DNA of 64,000 nucleotides, from contig NZ_JAXCLW010000008.1 in the NCBI RefSeq assembly GCF_034044715.1, positions 1 through 64,000 of the forward strand, in the 5' to 3' direction. This stretch comes from Dongia_B soli. GTDB taxonomy: Bacteria; Pseudomonadota; Alphaproteobacteria; Dongiales; Dongiaceae. A program made the translations under genes and the position numbers. Shown in pieces: positions 41,383 through 50,309 of this stretch. The notes below the pieces were generated by a model. The model was given only the letters and a program-made list of their open reading frames with translations, made no database searches and was not told the DNA's origin. Numbering within the stretch: the stretch's first letter is position 1; each line of letters begins with the position of its first letter.

Positions 41383-42972
41383 TTAAGAGCTGCAGGACAG
41401 CATCGAACAGCCGGCCCGGTTACGCGCCCAGTCCGGCCGGCGTTCGGCAAAAGCCTCACGTCCCGGCTGGTCGTCATAGGGATTACGCATGACATCCAAT
41501 AGATCCTGAATGCCGCCGGTATCGCCCTGCTCGGCGCGGTCGATCGCCTGCTGCGCCAGGTAGTTGCGCAGCACATAGCGCGGATTGACCGCATTCATCC
41601 GGCCCCGCCGCTCCGCCGCCGGCAGCGCATCCTGCGACACGCGGTTGGCATAACGGGCGAGCCAGTCATTGAAGGCGGGTGTGCCTTGCTGCCGTTTCTC
41701 CTGGTCATAAAAAGCTGGTTCCATAAGCCGAAGATTGTCGCCTGCCAGTTCCGGCGTTTCGAGATCGAGGTCGGCGAGGTTGCGGAAGAACAGCGTCATA
41801 TCGACCTCGGTGTTGGCGAGCCATTCCTGCAGGGTTCTCATCAGCTCGCGGTCGCCTTCCTGGAATTCGCGGAGGCCCAGTTTCCCAGTGATGATCTTTT
41901 CCTCGGCCGCCATATAGGTATCGGCATATTGCTGCAACCCGGCCTGCAGCGGCTCCACGGCATCGTCGAACAGTGAGATCAGCGCGCCGGCGAGGCGCGT
42001 CAAATTCCAATAGGCGACGCTGGCCTGCTGGCCGAAGCGATAGCGCCTTGTGTGCTTGTCGGTGGTGTTCGGCGTCCAATCGGGATCGAAATTGTCGACC
42101 CTGCCATAGGGACCGTAATCGATGGTGAGGCCGAGGATCGACATATTGTCGGTATTCATCACGCCATGCACGAAGCCGACCCGCATCCAATGCCCGATCA
42201 TCCTTGCCGTGCGGGCGCAGATCTCGGCGAACCAAGCCTGATAGACCTCGCGATCGAGCGTCGTTGTGCCAGTGGCCAGATGCGGGAAGTCCCGGCGGAT
42301 GGTGAAATCGACCAGCTGCTTCAGCAGCGCGATATCGCCACGTGACGCAGGCAGTTCGAAATTGCCGAAACGGATGAAGCTCGGCGCGACGCGGCAGACG
42401 ATGGCGCCCTGCTCGGCGCGCGGCCTGCCGTCATAGAACATGTCCCGCACCACGTCCTCGCCGGTCGCCACCAGGCAGAGGCCGCGGGTGGTCGGCACCC
42501 CGAGATGATGCATCGCCTCGCTGCAGAGGAATTCGCGGATCGAGGAGCGCAGAACCGCCCGGCCATCGGCATGGCGCGAATAGGGCGTGAGGCCGGCACC
42601 TTTGAGCTGGATCTCCCAGCGCTCGCCGGCGCCGTTCACCACCTCGCCAAGATTGATCGCCCGCCCGTCGCCCAATTGCCCGGCCCAGTTGCCGAATTGA
42701 TGGCCGCCGTAATTGGCGGCATAGGGTTCCATGCCGGGCCATAATTTGTTGCCGGCGAAGACTTCCGTGAAATCCGATGCCGTGACATCCGCTTCGCTCA
42801 AGCCCAGTAACTTGGCGACCTCCGGTGCATAAGCGAGCAGGCGCGGCGCCCTGACCGGTGTCGCCTCGACCCGCGAATAGAGTGCGCCGGCGACCTGGCG
42901 CTGGCGCGGCCCGGTTTCGCGGTCGCCCGGCAAATCGCGGATGAAGGTATTGTCGAAGGTCAGGTTCTGCAT
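41383..42972 (-). CDS. selO: SelO/YdiU (UPF0061) protein adenylyltransferase
   Basis: 529 aa, pseudokinase-fold enzyme that transfers AMP to protein Ser/Thr/Tyr and is linked to redox stress. Family segments present: YAANYGGHQFGNWAGQLGDG, LKGAGLTPYSRHADGRAVLR, HGVMNTDNMSILGLTIDYGP and the C-terminal AGCSMLSCSS. The C-terminal Cys occupies the position where eukaryotic SelO has selenocysteine. The start at 42972 (MQNLTFDN) is preferred over an in-frame upstream codon at 43002. The gene is monocistronic, convergent with the MFS gene. Confidence 0.93.
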   Translation of the reverse strand: MQNLTFDNTFIRDLPGDRETGPRQRQVAGALYSRVEATPVRAPRLLAYAPEVAKLLGLSEADVTASDFTEVFAGNKLWPGMEPYAANYGGHQFGNWAGQLGDGRAINLGEVVNGAGERWEIQLKGAGLTPYSRHADGRAVLRSSIREFLCSEAMHHLGVPTTRGLCLVATGEDVVRDMFYDGRPRAEQGAIVCRVAPSFIRFGNFELPASRGDIALLKQLVDFTIRRDFPHLATGTTTLDREVYQAWFAEICARTARMIGHWMRVGFVHGVMNTDNMSILGLTIDYGPYGRVDNFDPDWTPNTTDKHTRRYRFGQQASVAYWNLTRLAGALISLFDDAVEPLQAGLQQYADTYMAAEEKIITGKLGLREFQEGDRELMRTLQEWLANTEVDMTLFFRNLADLDLETPELAGDNLRLMEPAFYDQEKRQQGTPAFNDWLARYANRVSQDALPAAERRGRMNAVNPRYVLRNYLAQQAIDRAEQGDTGGIQDLLDVMRNPYDDQPGREAFAERRPDWARNRAGCSMLSCSS

Positions 42973-43014
42973 GATTGATCCGGCGCGAAATGGCTGATGC
43001 ACAAGATATGGCTT

Positions 43015-43045
43015 AGCCGGCCCTCCGATGCAACGCAGGCCGGCT
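43015..43045. other. 8-bp perfect hairpin upstream of selO
   Basis: AGCCGGCC and GGCCGGCT pair around a 15-nt loop, 43 bp upstream of the selO start. There is no T-run. It may be a leader structure or a chance GC palindrome. Confidence 0.3.
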
Positions 43046-43145
43046 ATGCCGTTAGATCAGCCCTTGGATCAAGCAGTCATTTGCAGGCTTCCCGCGCGGA
43101 GCTAGCCGCCGGTCCTGACCGTCTCGGATAAAGAGCGCTGAAGCG

Positions 43146-43523
43146 TCAGGCCGTGGAATTCCGAACGACAGCATGGCATGGCAGAAGCCTGTGTGTCTCA
43201 TTGAGCTCCTTGGCGTGATGGGTCCCCCATTCCATTAACGCCTCCAAGACGGGCCGCAGACTTTCGCCAAGCGGGGTAAGCAGGTACTCGATCCCCTGGG
43301 AATCCACGGCGCTCGGCTGTCGCCTGACCATTCCATGTTCCTCAAGCGCGCGCAATTGCTGGATCAACACCTTCTGCGAGATGCCGGTAATGCGCTTTTC
43401 CAGCTCGCAGATACGCTGCGGGCCACCCAGCAGCACATGGAGGATGACCGCCTTCCAGCGTCCAGAGAGGACACCTAGCGCCCGTTCGACCGGCAAGCCC
43501 GGCAATCTCTTGATGATCTTCAT
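43146..43523 (-). CDS. HxlR-family transcriptional regulator
   Basis: 125 aa. The HxlR winged helix is clear: LSGRWKAVILHVLLGGPQRI, then ELEKRITGISQKVLIQQLRA and YLLTPLGESLRPVLEAL. Unlike thiol-sensing relatives it lacks an N-terminal Cys; its only Cys residues are in the HTH (ICELEK) and near the C-terminus. The start at 43523 (MKIIKRLPGL) is chosen because the upstream 35 codons look non-coding. It is divergent from the OsmC-family gene, a typical regulator-target pair in electrophile or peroxide defence. Confidence 0.87.
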   Translation of the reverse strand: MKIIKRLPGLPVERALGVLSGRWKAVILHVLLGGPQRICELEKRITGISQKVLIQQLRALEEHGMVRRQPSAVDSQGIEYLLTPLGESLRPVLEALMEWGTHHAKELNETHRLLPCHAVVRNSTA

Positions 43524-43863
43524 GCGCCACCACTGACCAAACGGTGTGTAGATGGGGATGGCTACCGAAATTAAATTTTTGGGGAAGCCGACCAAGGAAG
43601 ATCTATGGCGGACCTGGTCAAATCTCAAGGCCTTGCCACGATCCGAGCGCGAGAAGCATCGCCACCGCGGTTTTCAACCCCGGTTTCACACACTGGACGC
43701 CCACGGGCGCGTTTCGATCGCGATCCCAGCGCAGTATCAGGCGGTGCGCCGCCAGTACCGCCTGAGGTCACAACCGGAATGGCGCTCGGTCGCTGGTCTC
43801 CTACGCCAGAGGCGGCGGGCTGGATGGATTACCCAGACGACGCGAAATCCAACGGAGGTTCAA
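43524..43863. other. Divergent intergenic region between HxlR and OsmC-family genes
   Basis: About 340 bases expected to hold the HxlR-controlled promoter. Two overlapping plus-strand frames are open through it (43552 and 43605 onward) but their products are Arg/Pro/Ser-rich without recognisable motifs. A stem AGGCGG/CCGCCT lies around 43740-43768. I see no confident gene. Confidence 0.3.
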
Positions 43864-43872
43864 TTGTCCGCA

Positions 43873-44421
43873 ATGAAAAAGCCATTTGTCGATATCAATG
43901 CGATCCGCGAAACGCAGGAAGCAGTTCGCAAGCAGCCGGAACTCGGCAAGGTCACGTTCAAAATCAACGGAAAGGCGACTGGCGGTCTTGCAGCCGTCTC
44001 GCAGACGGGACCGCTGCTACAGAATGGCCAGGCGGATGAGGCACGCAATGGCAAGTCTTCTCTCATCAGTGATGAGCCGGTAGCGTTGCTTGGCACCGAT
44101 ACCGGCATGAACCCGGCGGAACACGTGCTTCATGCACTCGCGGGCTGTTATACGGTAACTCTTGCGGCGATGGCCGCCAGCAAGGGAATCGACTTGAACG
44201 AGCTCGAACTCGATCTGAGTTTCGATATCGATCTCAACGGCTTCCTCGGCCTCGACAAATCCGTGCGCAAGGGCGCTCAGGCAATAAAGGTTGACGTCAA
44301 GATGTCCAGCGATGCGGCAAGCCGGGCGCAACTCGAAGAACTGATTCGGGAACTGCCGAATAACTCACCTATTCATGATACGCTTGCCAATCCGGTCAAG
44401 ATAGCGACGCGTCTTGTCTGA
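43873..44421 (+). CDS. OsmC-family protein with a single cysteine
   Basis: 182 aa. OsmC/Ohr fold: GMNPAEHVLHALAGCYTVTL supplies the peroxidatic Cys near residue 92. The second family Cys, normally in a CPI/CPV motif near the C-terminus, is Ser here (NNSPIHDTL). The protein is therefore an OsmC-like member that may need an external thiol or may not be a peroxidase. An in-frame TTG at 43864 is better spaced from GGAGG than the ATG at 43873, so three extra residues are possible. It is divergent from HxlR, its likely regulator. Confidence 0.82.
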   Translation: MKKPFVDINAIRETQEAVRKQPELGKVTFKINGKATGGLAAVSQTGPLLQNGQADEARNGKSSLISDEPVALLGTDTGMNPAEHVLHALAGCYTVTLAAMAASKGIDLNELELDLSFDIDLNGFLGLDKSVRKGAQAIKVDVKMSSDAASRAQLEELIRELPNNSPIHDTLANPVKIATRLV

Positions 44422-44634
44422 AGTTCAGAAGGAGACTTCGCCGGAATATGTTGAGGAAGGTTCTTGGCTGCAGCGGTTTCCCGGGCTCCGATCGGGCGGG
44501 ATGACACTCGTGCCTGATGGCGGTAAAGACTTTGAGCGACTCAATCGTGGCCCGGGTTCGATGAAAGTATCGCCACTCCCGGGAGGAGCTTCGTGGCGAG
44601 CCGCGCTCACCTTTATCAAGAGAGGAGCCAGGAC

Positions 44635-45375
44635 ATGACTGCACGTACCGCCATCGTTGTCGGAGTAGGGGCCCAGCAGGGCCTCGGCGCCGCGCTCTGC
44701 CGGCGCTTTGCCGCGCAGGGCTATCATGTGCTCGTCGCCGGCCGAACCGAGGCGAAGCTCAACAAGGTTGTTGCAACCATCCGAGCTGCCGGAGGCAGCG
44801 CCGAGGCAGTTCGGACCGATGCAACGCGCGAAGCCGATGTGCTTCGCCTGTTCGACCGTGGCATGTCGCCTGGCGACGGGCGCGCGCCGGTCGATCTCAT
44901 CGTTTCCAATCCGGGTAATAACCAGCGCCTGGATTTCCGCGAGGTTTCGGTCGAAACCTTTGAGGATTTCTGGCGCGCCGGCTGTCTTTCTGGTTTCTTG
45001 GTGGGGCGCGAGGCGGCACGCCGGCTGGTGCCGTTCGGCCGCGGCACGGTGATCTTTACCGGCGCCTCAGCCAGCCTGCGCGGCAAACCCGGGTTTGCCC
45101 ACTTCGCCGCGGCGAAGGCTGGGTTGCGTGCGATTGCGCAGAGCATGGCGCGGGAATACGGGCCATTTGGCCTGCATGTCGCGCATGTCATCATCGATGG
45201 CGGAATCGATGGCGAGCGCTTGCACAGCCGCTTCCCTCAGCTCGTGCAGGAGCGAGGCGAGAACGGGCTCCTCAGCACCGAGGCGATCGCCGAGGCATAC
45301 TGGCAGCTTCATTGTCAGCATCCCTCCGCCTGGACCCAAGAATTGGACCTGCGGCCCTTCAAGGAGCAATTCTGA
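44635..45375 (+). CDS. Short-chain dehydrogenase/reductase-like protein lacking the catalytic Tyr
   Basis: 246 aa, Rossmann fold with VVGVGAQQGLGAALCRRFAA (nucleotide site) and the LIVSNPGN strand (NAG equivalent). The usual YxxxK catalytic pair is FAAAK here (FAHFAAAKAGLRAIAQS), and the preceding Ser lies in FTGASASLRG. Loss of Tyr suggests an altered or absent redox activity. Start at 44635 with AGAGGAGCCAGG upstream. It follows the OsmC-family gene by 213 bp on the same strand and may be in the same HxlR regulon. Confidence 0.85.
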   Translation: MTARTAIVVGVGAQQGLGAALCRRFAAQGYHVLVAGRTEAKLNKVVATIRAAGGSAEAVRTDATREADVLRLFDRGMSPGDGRAPVDLIVSNPGNNQRLDFREVSVETFEDFWRAGCLSGFLVGREAARRLVPFGRGTVIFTGASASLRGKPGFAHFAAAKAGLRAIAQSMAREYGPFGLHVAHVIIDGGIDGERLHSRFPQLVQERGENGLLSTEAIAEAYWQLHCQHPSAWTQELDLRPFKEQF

Positions 45376-45409
45376 CTCGGCCGCCGATGCCCTCAAATCA
45401 ACCCCGGGT

Positions 45410-47506
45410 TCAAGCAGCTCGGTCGATCGGTCCGCCGAGGCCCAGGCGTTGACGCAGCTCCGCCAGCGACATCGACGCCCGTTGCTGCAGATTGGCGGCG
45501 AAATTTTCGCAGAACATGTCCTGGATCAGATGTGTCGAGATCGCCATGCTGAGATAGGAAGCGAGCTGATAGGCATAAATCCGGTGTCGCCCCCACAGCC
45601 CGACCGAGCGGTAAACGGCGCTGAGCATGCCGGGCTTGAAGATCCCCGCCCGTTTGATCGCCGCCGGGTTCAGCCATTGCCGCGCGAGTTCGCTGCGCAG
45701 CATATGGCAGGAGAAGGCGGTCGGCGTCATGAAGGTGCGCTTCGGCCGCAACGCCGTCTCCGGCAAGCGTTTTGCCAGGACCGCACGCAGCACGCGCTTG
45801 CTCTCGCCATAGGGATGTCGGCCGTCATCCTGGCCGTTGCCGTGATGCAGCTCCGTCGGCAGGCGCCAGAAGAAGTCCGCCACATCGCGGTCGAGGAAGG
45901 GCAGCCGCGCTTCCAACCCGGTCGCCATCTCCACCCGGTCGCCCAGGACGCAGAGATTATAGCCGGCGAGATCGGTGAGGGCGGAGAGGAGGCGCGACAG
46001 GCTGATATCGTCAAGGCTGCGCGCCTGGGGCGAGCGCTGTGCCAGCCAGCGTAGCAGATGGTGCGCGGCATGTGATTCGCCGTCATCGGCGGATATCTGG
46101 TGCTGGAAGGCGCTATTGGTCAGCCAACGCCCGGCCCGCGCGGCGATCACCGTCCGCAGCGCCACGTAAGGCACGCCGTCATGATCGCGCCCACCATCGC
46201 GCCACATCGCCCGCTGCCGCAAGCCCGGCTTGATCTGCGGCAGCACGCCGTCGCGCGGCCCATGCTCGCGCAACATCCGCGCGAGATCGGCGGCCACGCC
46301 CCGATCGTCGCGCGCTGCCGCAAGCAAAGCCGCATGGCGGAAATAAACATAGCCGCCATGCAGCTCATCCGCACCTTCGCCGGTCAGCACCGCCTTGACC
46401 TCGTTTTTCGCCTGCCGCGCCAGCAGCAGCTTGGCGACGCCATGGGTATTCGGCATCAGCGTCTCGGCATGCCAGACAGTATCGGCATAGGCGGCTTCCA
46501 GATCTGCCGTGCTCACCGGCAGCATCACCTGCCGCAAGCCCAGCGCCGATGCCGTCGCGGCCGCCGCGGCGCCTTCGCTGTCGGGACTGTCGGTGAAATC
46601 GATCGAATAGGCGGTCAGGTGCCGCGCCGTGCTGACGCCGCCGCTGACCTCCGCCGCGAAAGCCGCGACCGAACCAGAATCGATGCCGCCGGAAAGAAAC
46701 AGCCCGACCGGCGCATCGCCATGGAAGCGCCGCTTCACCGCCTGGGCCATCAGCGGCTCCAGCGCCTCGGTTGCTTCCTCGAAGCGCATCGGCGTGCTGC
46801 CCATCGCTGCCGGGTCGAGATCGGCATAGCGCCGCGTGGTGGTGCTGCCGTCACGCCAGGCCAACAGATAGCTGCCGGGTTCGACCGCGCTGATCCCGGC
46901 GAAAAGACTCTCCTGCGGCAGGAACACGCCTTGCAGCCGCCGGTTCAGCGCCGCCGCATCGATGCGCCGCTCGCAGAAGGGATGCGCCAGGATCGCTTTC
47001 GCTTCCGATCCGAACAGCAATATCCCCTGCGCCTCGGCAATGAAAAGCGGCTTCACGCCGAAGCGGTCGCGCGCCAGCATGGCGAGACCATGCCGGCGGT
47101 CCAGCAGCACGAAGGCGAATTCGCCTTCCAGCTCGCGCACGAAATCCGGCCCGTAATGCAGATAGAGCTGCAGCAGCACCTCGGTGTCGCAGCGCGTCTG
47201 GAACGCGACACCCTCGGCCGCCAAAGCCGCACGGGCGCGCTCGAAACCATAGGTCTCGCCGTTATAGACGATCACCACCTGCTCGGCTGCGTCGCGCATC
47301 GGCTGCTGGCCGCCATCGGGATCGACCAGCGACAGCCGCGCATGGGCGAAGCAGGCGCTGCCTGCCGGATCCAGCCACATCCCCACCTCGTCCGGTCCGC
47401 GATGCAGGATCGCCTGCAGCATCGGCAGTACCCGTTCGGCATCGGCGCGGCGACGCGATGACCGCGTCGTTTCGCCCCAGGTGATTTCTCCGGCGAATCC
47501 GCACAT
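45410..47506 (-). CDS. asnB: Asparagine synthase (glutamine-hydrolysing) family protein
   Basis: 698 aa. The start at 47506 places the catalytic Cys at position 2 (MCGFAGEITWG) after an AGGAG ribosome site. Residues 1-210 are the class II glutaminase domain (ILHRGPDEVGMW, VVIVYNGETYGF, RDRFGVKPLF). Residues 245-650 form the synthetase domain with the ATP motif LFLSGGIDSGSVAAFAAE, the TGEGADELHGGYVYF loop, and LEARLPFLDRDVADFFWRLP. The family makes asparagine, but many members act on other carboxylates in secondary metabolism. The C-terminal 60 residues extend beyond standard AsnB. It is monocistronic. Confidence 0.88.
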   Translation of the reverse strand: MCGFAGEITWGETTRSSRRRADAERVLPMLQAILHRGPDEVGMWLDPAGSACFAHARLSLVDPDGGQQPMRDAAEQVVIVYNGETYGFERARAALAAEGVAFQTRCDTEVLLQLYLHYGPDFVRELEGEFAFVLLDRRHGLAMLARDRFGVKPLFIAEAQGILLFGSEAKAILAHPFCERRIDAAALNRRLQGVFLPQESLFAGISAVEPGSYLLAWRDGSTTTRRYADLDPAAMGSTPMRFEEATEALEPLMAQAVKRRFHGDAPVGLFLSGGIDSGSVAAFAAEVSGGVSTARHLTAYSIDFTDSPDSEGAAAAATASALGLRQVMLPVSTADLEAAYADTVWHAETLMPNTHGVAKLLLARQAKNEVKAVLTGEGADELHGGYVYFRHAALLAAARDDRGVAADLARMLREHGPRDGVLPQIKPGLRQRAMWRDGGRDHDGVPYVALRTVIAARAGRWLTNSAFQHQISADDGESHAAHHLLRWLAQRSPQARSLDDISLSRLLSALTDLAGYNLCVLGDRVEMATGLEARLPFLDRDVADFFWRLPTELHHGNGQDDGRHPYGESKRVLRAVLAKRLPETALRPKRTFMTPTAFSCHMLRSELARQWLNPAAIKRAGIFKPGMLSAVYRSVGLWGRHRIYAYQLASYLSMAISTHLIQDMFCENFAANLQQRASMSLAELRQRLGLGGPIDRAA

Positions 47507-47810
47507 GGTCGCTCCTGTCCCTGTTATCCAAGAACCGTCGCGGCAAGAATGCGTCGACGGCCTGCAATGGATGATAAGTGCCCCTGATTGCGATCTGTTC
47601 GCTGCCGCCATGGCGGCTGCAGGTATGTAAGGGATTGCTCGGGCCATCGGACGATGCAGCTGAAGCCTGTCCAGCGGCTGTCCGTTGCGTCAGACTACGC
47701 TAGTTTCGCTCGCGCTGCCTGGATGCAGTTCGCGGTATATGCGAATTTTCGCATGCGCCTTTTCAGCGATCGCACATTTTGGTGCAATGTCGGGACAATG
47801 TCCTAATCCT
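47507..47810. other. Intergenic region upstream of the asparagine synthase gene, with a 16-bp palindrome
   Basis: Roughly 300 bases. ATGCGAATTTTCGCAT at 47739-47754 is a perfect palindrome about 235 bp upstream of the asnB start. CAATGTC occurs twice close by (around 47784-47803). Both are operator-like but no regulator can be named. No gene is seen. Confidence 0.4.
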
Positions 47811-48209
47811 TCAGTCTCGTATCTGCGCCCCGCGCTCTTTCAAGAGCGCGCGCAGCACCGAGCGGTGGCAATGCTTTTCATCTTCGCAATAGCAGCCGAC
47901 CGAGAAATTGGTCTGATGCGACAGGGCCGCCAGCATGTCCAAGAGATGCGTTGCGTCGCCTTCTTTCATCTCCGTGCGGAAGTGTTTGACAAAGCCGCGC
48001 CAGGCTGGCTCATCGTTATTGGCCTGCGCCGCCAGCGCCTGCTTCACCAGCTCGGCGCTGGGCGAGAGAATCGGCATCCAGACATCGTAGAAGTCGCGTT
48101 TGGCGAAATCGCTCTTCTTCACGCCGCGCGGCGGGCGCCGCACCGTGCCGATCCGCAGGCCTTCATCCTTCTGCCGCTTCTCCCCCAGGCGCACGATCCG
48201 CACGGCCAT
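47811..48209 (-). CDS. DUF488-family protein
   Basis: 132 aa, starting MAVRIVRLGEKRQKDEGLRIG with GGGGGAGGAACAGGG upstream. The DUF488 pattern is recognised from RRPPRGVKKSDFAKRDFYDVW and the GCYCEDEKHCHRSVLRALL Cys/His cluster near the C-terminus, typical of the family and possibly metal binding. No reaction is established for the family. It stands between the asparagine synthase and 2OG-oxygenase genes on the same strand, 118 bp from the latter. Confidence 0.85.
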   Translation of the reverse strand: MAVRIVRLGEKRQKDEGLRIGTVRRPPRGVKKSDFAKRDFYDVWMPILSPSAELVKQALAAQANNDEPAWRGFVKHFRTEMKEGDATHLLDMLAALSHQTNFSVGCYCEDEKHCHRSVLRALLKERGAQIRD

Positions 48210-48327
48210 CCCTGTTCCTCCCCCACTTGACGGCTTGCCCCGTTTGTCACTGGCCCCATCTGGTCGCTTGCTCGGTTTGCTTGACGGGATAGCAAGGACG
48301 CTGCGGCCGCGACTGACCCTGCCTGTT

Positions 48328-48954
48328 TTAGCGCTTCCGGATCTTGCGGAGCCGCTTCAGCCAGCGTTTGATGCGGAAAGGTTTCTCGCCGCGTTCCGCG
48401 CGTTTCGGCTTCACCCAATAGAATTGCACCGACCGCCGTTCGCCGATATAGGCGGGGAAGCCGTGGAACGAGCGTTCGTTGCGCCGGAAGGCCAGCATCG
48501 CGCCGTTGACCGGCGGCACTTCGACCACATAATCCTCGATATTGGCCGGGTCCCGCAACAAGCGCAGCTGCCCGCCCGGCGCATGCCATTCCTTGTTGAG
48601 ATAGATCAGCACGGTGAGGAATTTCGAACTCGAATCGTTATGGACATTGCCGTCGGAAGCCTCGGCATATTTGCGCACGGTGAGCTGCATGGGACAGTCG
48701 CTGAGATCCATCCCGAATTTCTCGGCGAAGCGCTCCTTCAGCTCCGGCGCGTTCAACTGGTCCAGCATCGCCTGGAAGGCCGGCCCGGGGCTCAGCTCCT
48801 CGGGTGGAAAATTCCCTGCCCGGGTGATGGCCGGATAATCCGCATTGATGGCATCAATCGCTTCCGGCGTGACGAAGCCGGGCACCAGGATGAAATCGCA
48901 TGGATCGCTTTGCAGTTTTGCCCGGTCGAAGGCCTTAAGGTCAAACATCGACAT
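48328..48954 (-). CDS. 2-oxoglutarate/Fe(II)-dependent oxygenase
   Basis: 208 aa, prolyl-4-hydroxylase-like. The iron ligands are the HxD motif in GNVHNDSSSKFLTVLIYLN and the distal His in RSFHGFPAY. RRSVQFYW supplies the Arg that binds 2-oxoglutarate. The strand PGGQLRLL and AFRRN belong to the double-stranded beta helix. A strongly basic C-terminal tail (IKRWLKRLRKIRKR) may contact nucleic acid or membrane. Substrate unknown. Two in-frame Met codons lie at the start (48954 and 48948). Confidence 0.85.
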   Translation of the reverse strand: MSMFDLKAFDRAKLQSDPCDFILVPGFVTPEAIDAINADYPAITRAGNFPPEELSPGPAFQAMLDQLNAPELKERFAEKFGMDLSDCPMQLTVRKYAEASDGNVHNDSSSKFLTVLIYLNKEWHAPGGQLRLLRDPANIEDYVVEVPPVNGAMLAFRRNERSFHGFPAYIGERRSVQFYWVKPKRAERGEKPFRIKRWLKRLRKIRKR

Positions 48955-49132
48955 GCTAGGAAATTACTCCGTTAATCTCGGCGCGCATTCTTGCGTAAGT
49001 TCCATATCGGCGCAATGAGAGCGCGTCGCAATGACCGTTCCGGCATAACGGCAAAACGTTACCGCAACATGACGATGAGTTTCGCGAAGCTCGTGCGTCT
49101 GTACGTCCGGGAGAACGGCTATCTCAGGCCAC

Positions 49133-49879
49133 TCACCCCTGCATCCCAAAGCGCCCCAGCCCCGGCAGCTCCACCGCCGGGCGCCGCCAGTCCAGGCCGA
49201 AGACCGCGCCCAGCACGTTGATCTCCAGCCCCTCGCGCAGGCCGAGCGTGAGGCCGCCATAGCCGCCCAGGCTGAGGCGGAAGCCGGTGCCGGACGGTGT
49301 CGCGCGCAGCCAGCGCCCGTCATAGGGATAATCCTTGCCAATGGCGACATTGGGCAGGGTCACGTCGATCTCCGGTACCTTATCCAGGATCGCCGCGACG
49401 AAGGTATTGGAATTCGGCCCCGGCCAGGCGCGGTAATCGCCCTGTTTGGAAAAGGCATAATTGGTGATCGCCGCCTGGATGCGCGGGATCAGCCGCGCCG
49501 CCGCCTCGCCATCCAGCGCATAGATCAGCTCCGGATCGCGGCCGAACCAGCGCCCATCCGCCGCAAAGCCGTTGACCCGGATCGGCTCGCCCCAGGCGGT
49601 ATAGTCATAGCGCGTATAATCCGCGGCACCCGGCGCCTTGATCACGATCCAGCAATGACTGGCGAAGATCCCGCGCCACCGCACCGTCCGCGCCGCGAAG
49701 ATGCGGATGACGGCCGCCGGATTTTCCGCGGCCGGCTTCAGCAAGCCGGTGCTCGACCGGTCCGCATTGCGCCAGTCGCGGTCATAATCCCCTGTGAAAT
49801 GAAGACCGGCCGATAGGATGAGGGGCAGGACGAAGACAACCAGGAAAGCCGTTAACAACACTCTGACTGTTCCACTCAT
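49133..49879 (-). CDS. DUF3750-family membrane-anchored protein
   Basis: 248 aa from the ATG at 49879 (a GTG at 49888 adds three residues). One N-terminal transmembrane anchor (VLLTAFLVVFVLPLILSAGL) precedes a periplasmic domain with RWRGIFASHCWIVIKAPGA, YTAWGEPIRVNGF and WPGPNSNTFVAAIL, the DUF3750 signature. The conserved His-Cys-Trp and NSNTF motifs look like a possible cysteine-hydrolase fold, but no activity has been shown. Monocistronic. Confidence 0.82.
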   Translation of the reverse strand: MSGTVRVLLTAFLVVFVLPLILSAGLHFTGDYDRDWRNADRSSTGLLKPAAENPAAVIRIFAARTVRWRGIFASHCWIVIKAPGAADYTRYDYTAWGEPIRVNGFAADGRWFGRDPELIYALDGEAAARLIPRIQAAITNYAFSKQGDYRAWPGPNSNTFVAAILDKVPEIDVTLPNVAIGKDYPYDGRWLRATPSGTGFRLSLGGYGGLTLGLREGLEINVLGAVFGLDWRRPAVELPGLGRFGMQG

Positions 49880-50309
49880 AGGGGGCACAACCGCTGCTCA
49901 ATGCCGACCTTATTGAGCAGGGCATGGATGCGGGTGTGAAGTAAAGCGAAAGCGATAAGTGAGGATGTGGCAAGCGCATCGGGTAAAGCCGCCGGATGAG
50001 CCAAAAGACAATTACGCAATGTGATGCCCATCACTCTCCTGTCCACCGCAAAGCGCCATTTCATTCTTGGAAGCGTTGTACTTTCACCTGACAGCGAGCC
50101 GTCAGTTTCGCTGCCTTAGATGAGCGCACCGCGCCGGACCTGCGCCACGTCATGTCCCGGCGAATTGCGGTTGCCGCGTTGAGGAGACTGCATCACCCGC
50201 CAGATTGCATCGATACAATTCCTGAAAAACATCAAATAAAAAACATCACATCACTAATCCAAGTTCTGGGCTGGTCATCGGGGACAACAAACTGAGAGAG
50301 AGACGTCTC
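49880..50309. other. Divergent intergenic region upstream of the SDR gene
   Basis: About 430 bases without a convincing gene. The 80 bp nearest the SDR start are AT-rich and hold a decamer repeated 14 bp apart (AAAAACATCA at 50225 and 50239), the best candidate operator. No clear -35/-10 pair was assigned. Confidence 0.35.
50225..50248. repeat. Direct repeat AAAAACATCA, possible operator of the SDR gene
   Basis: The decamer occurs at 50225-50234 and 50239-50248, 62 bp before the SDR start codon, in an otherwise GC-rich neighbourhood. A helical-turn-like 14-bp period suggests a regulator site, without identifying the regulator. Confidence 0.4.

Noticed and set aside
43552..43872. In-frame N-terminal extension of the OsmC-family protein
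   Set aside because: The extra 107 codons are basic and irregular; the normal family length and the GGAGG site favour a start at 43864-43873.
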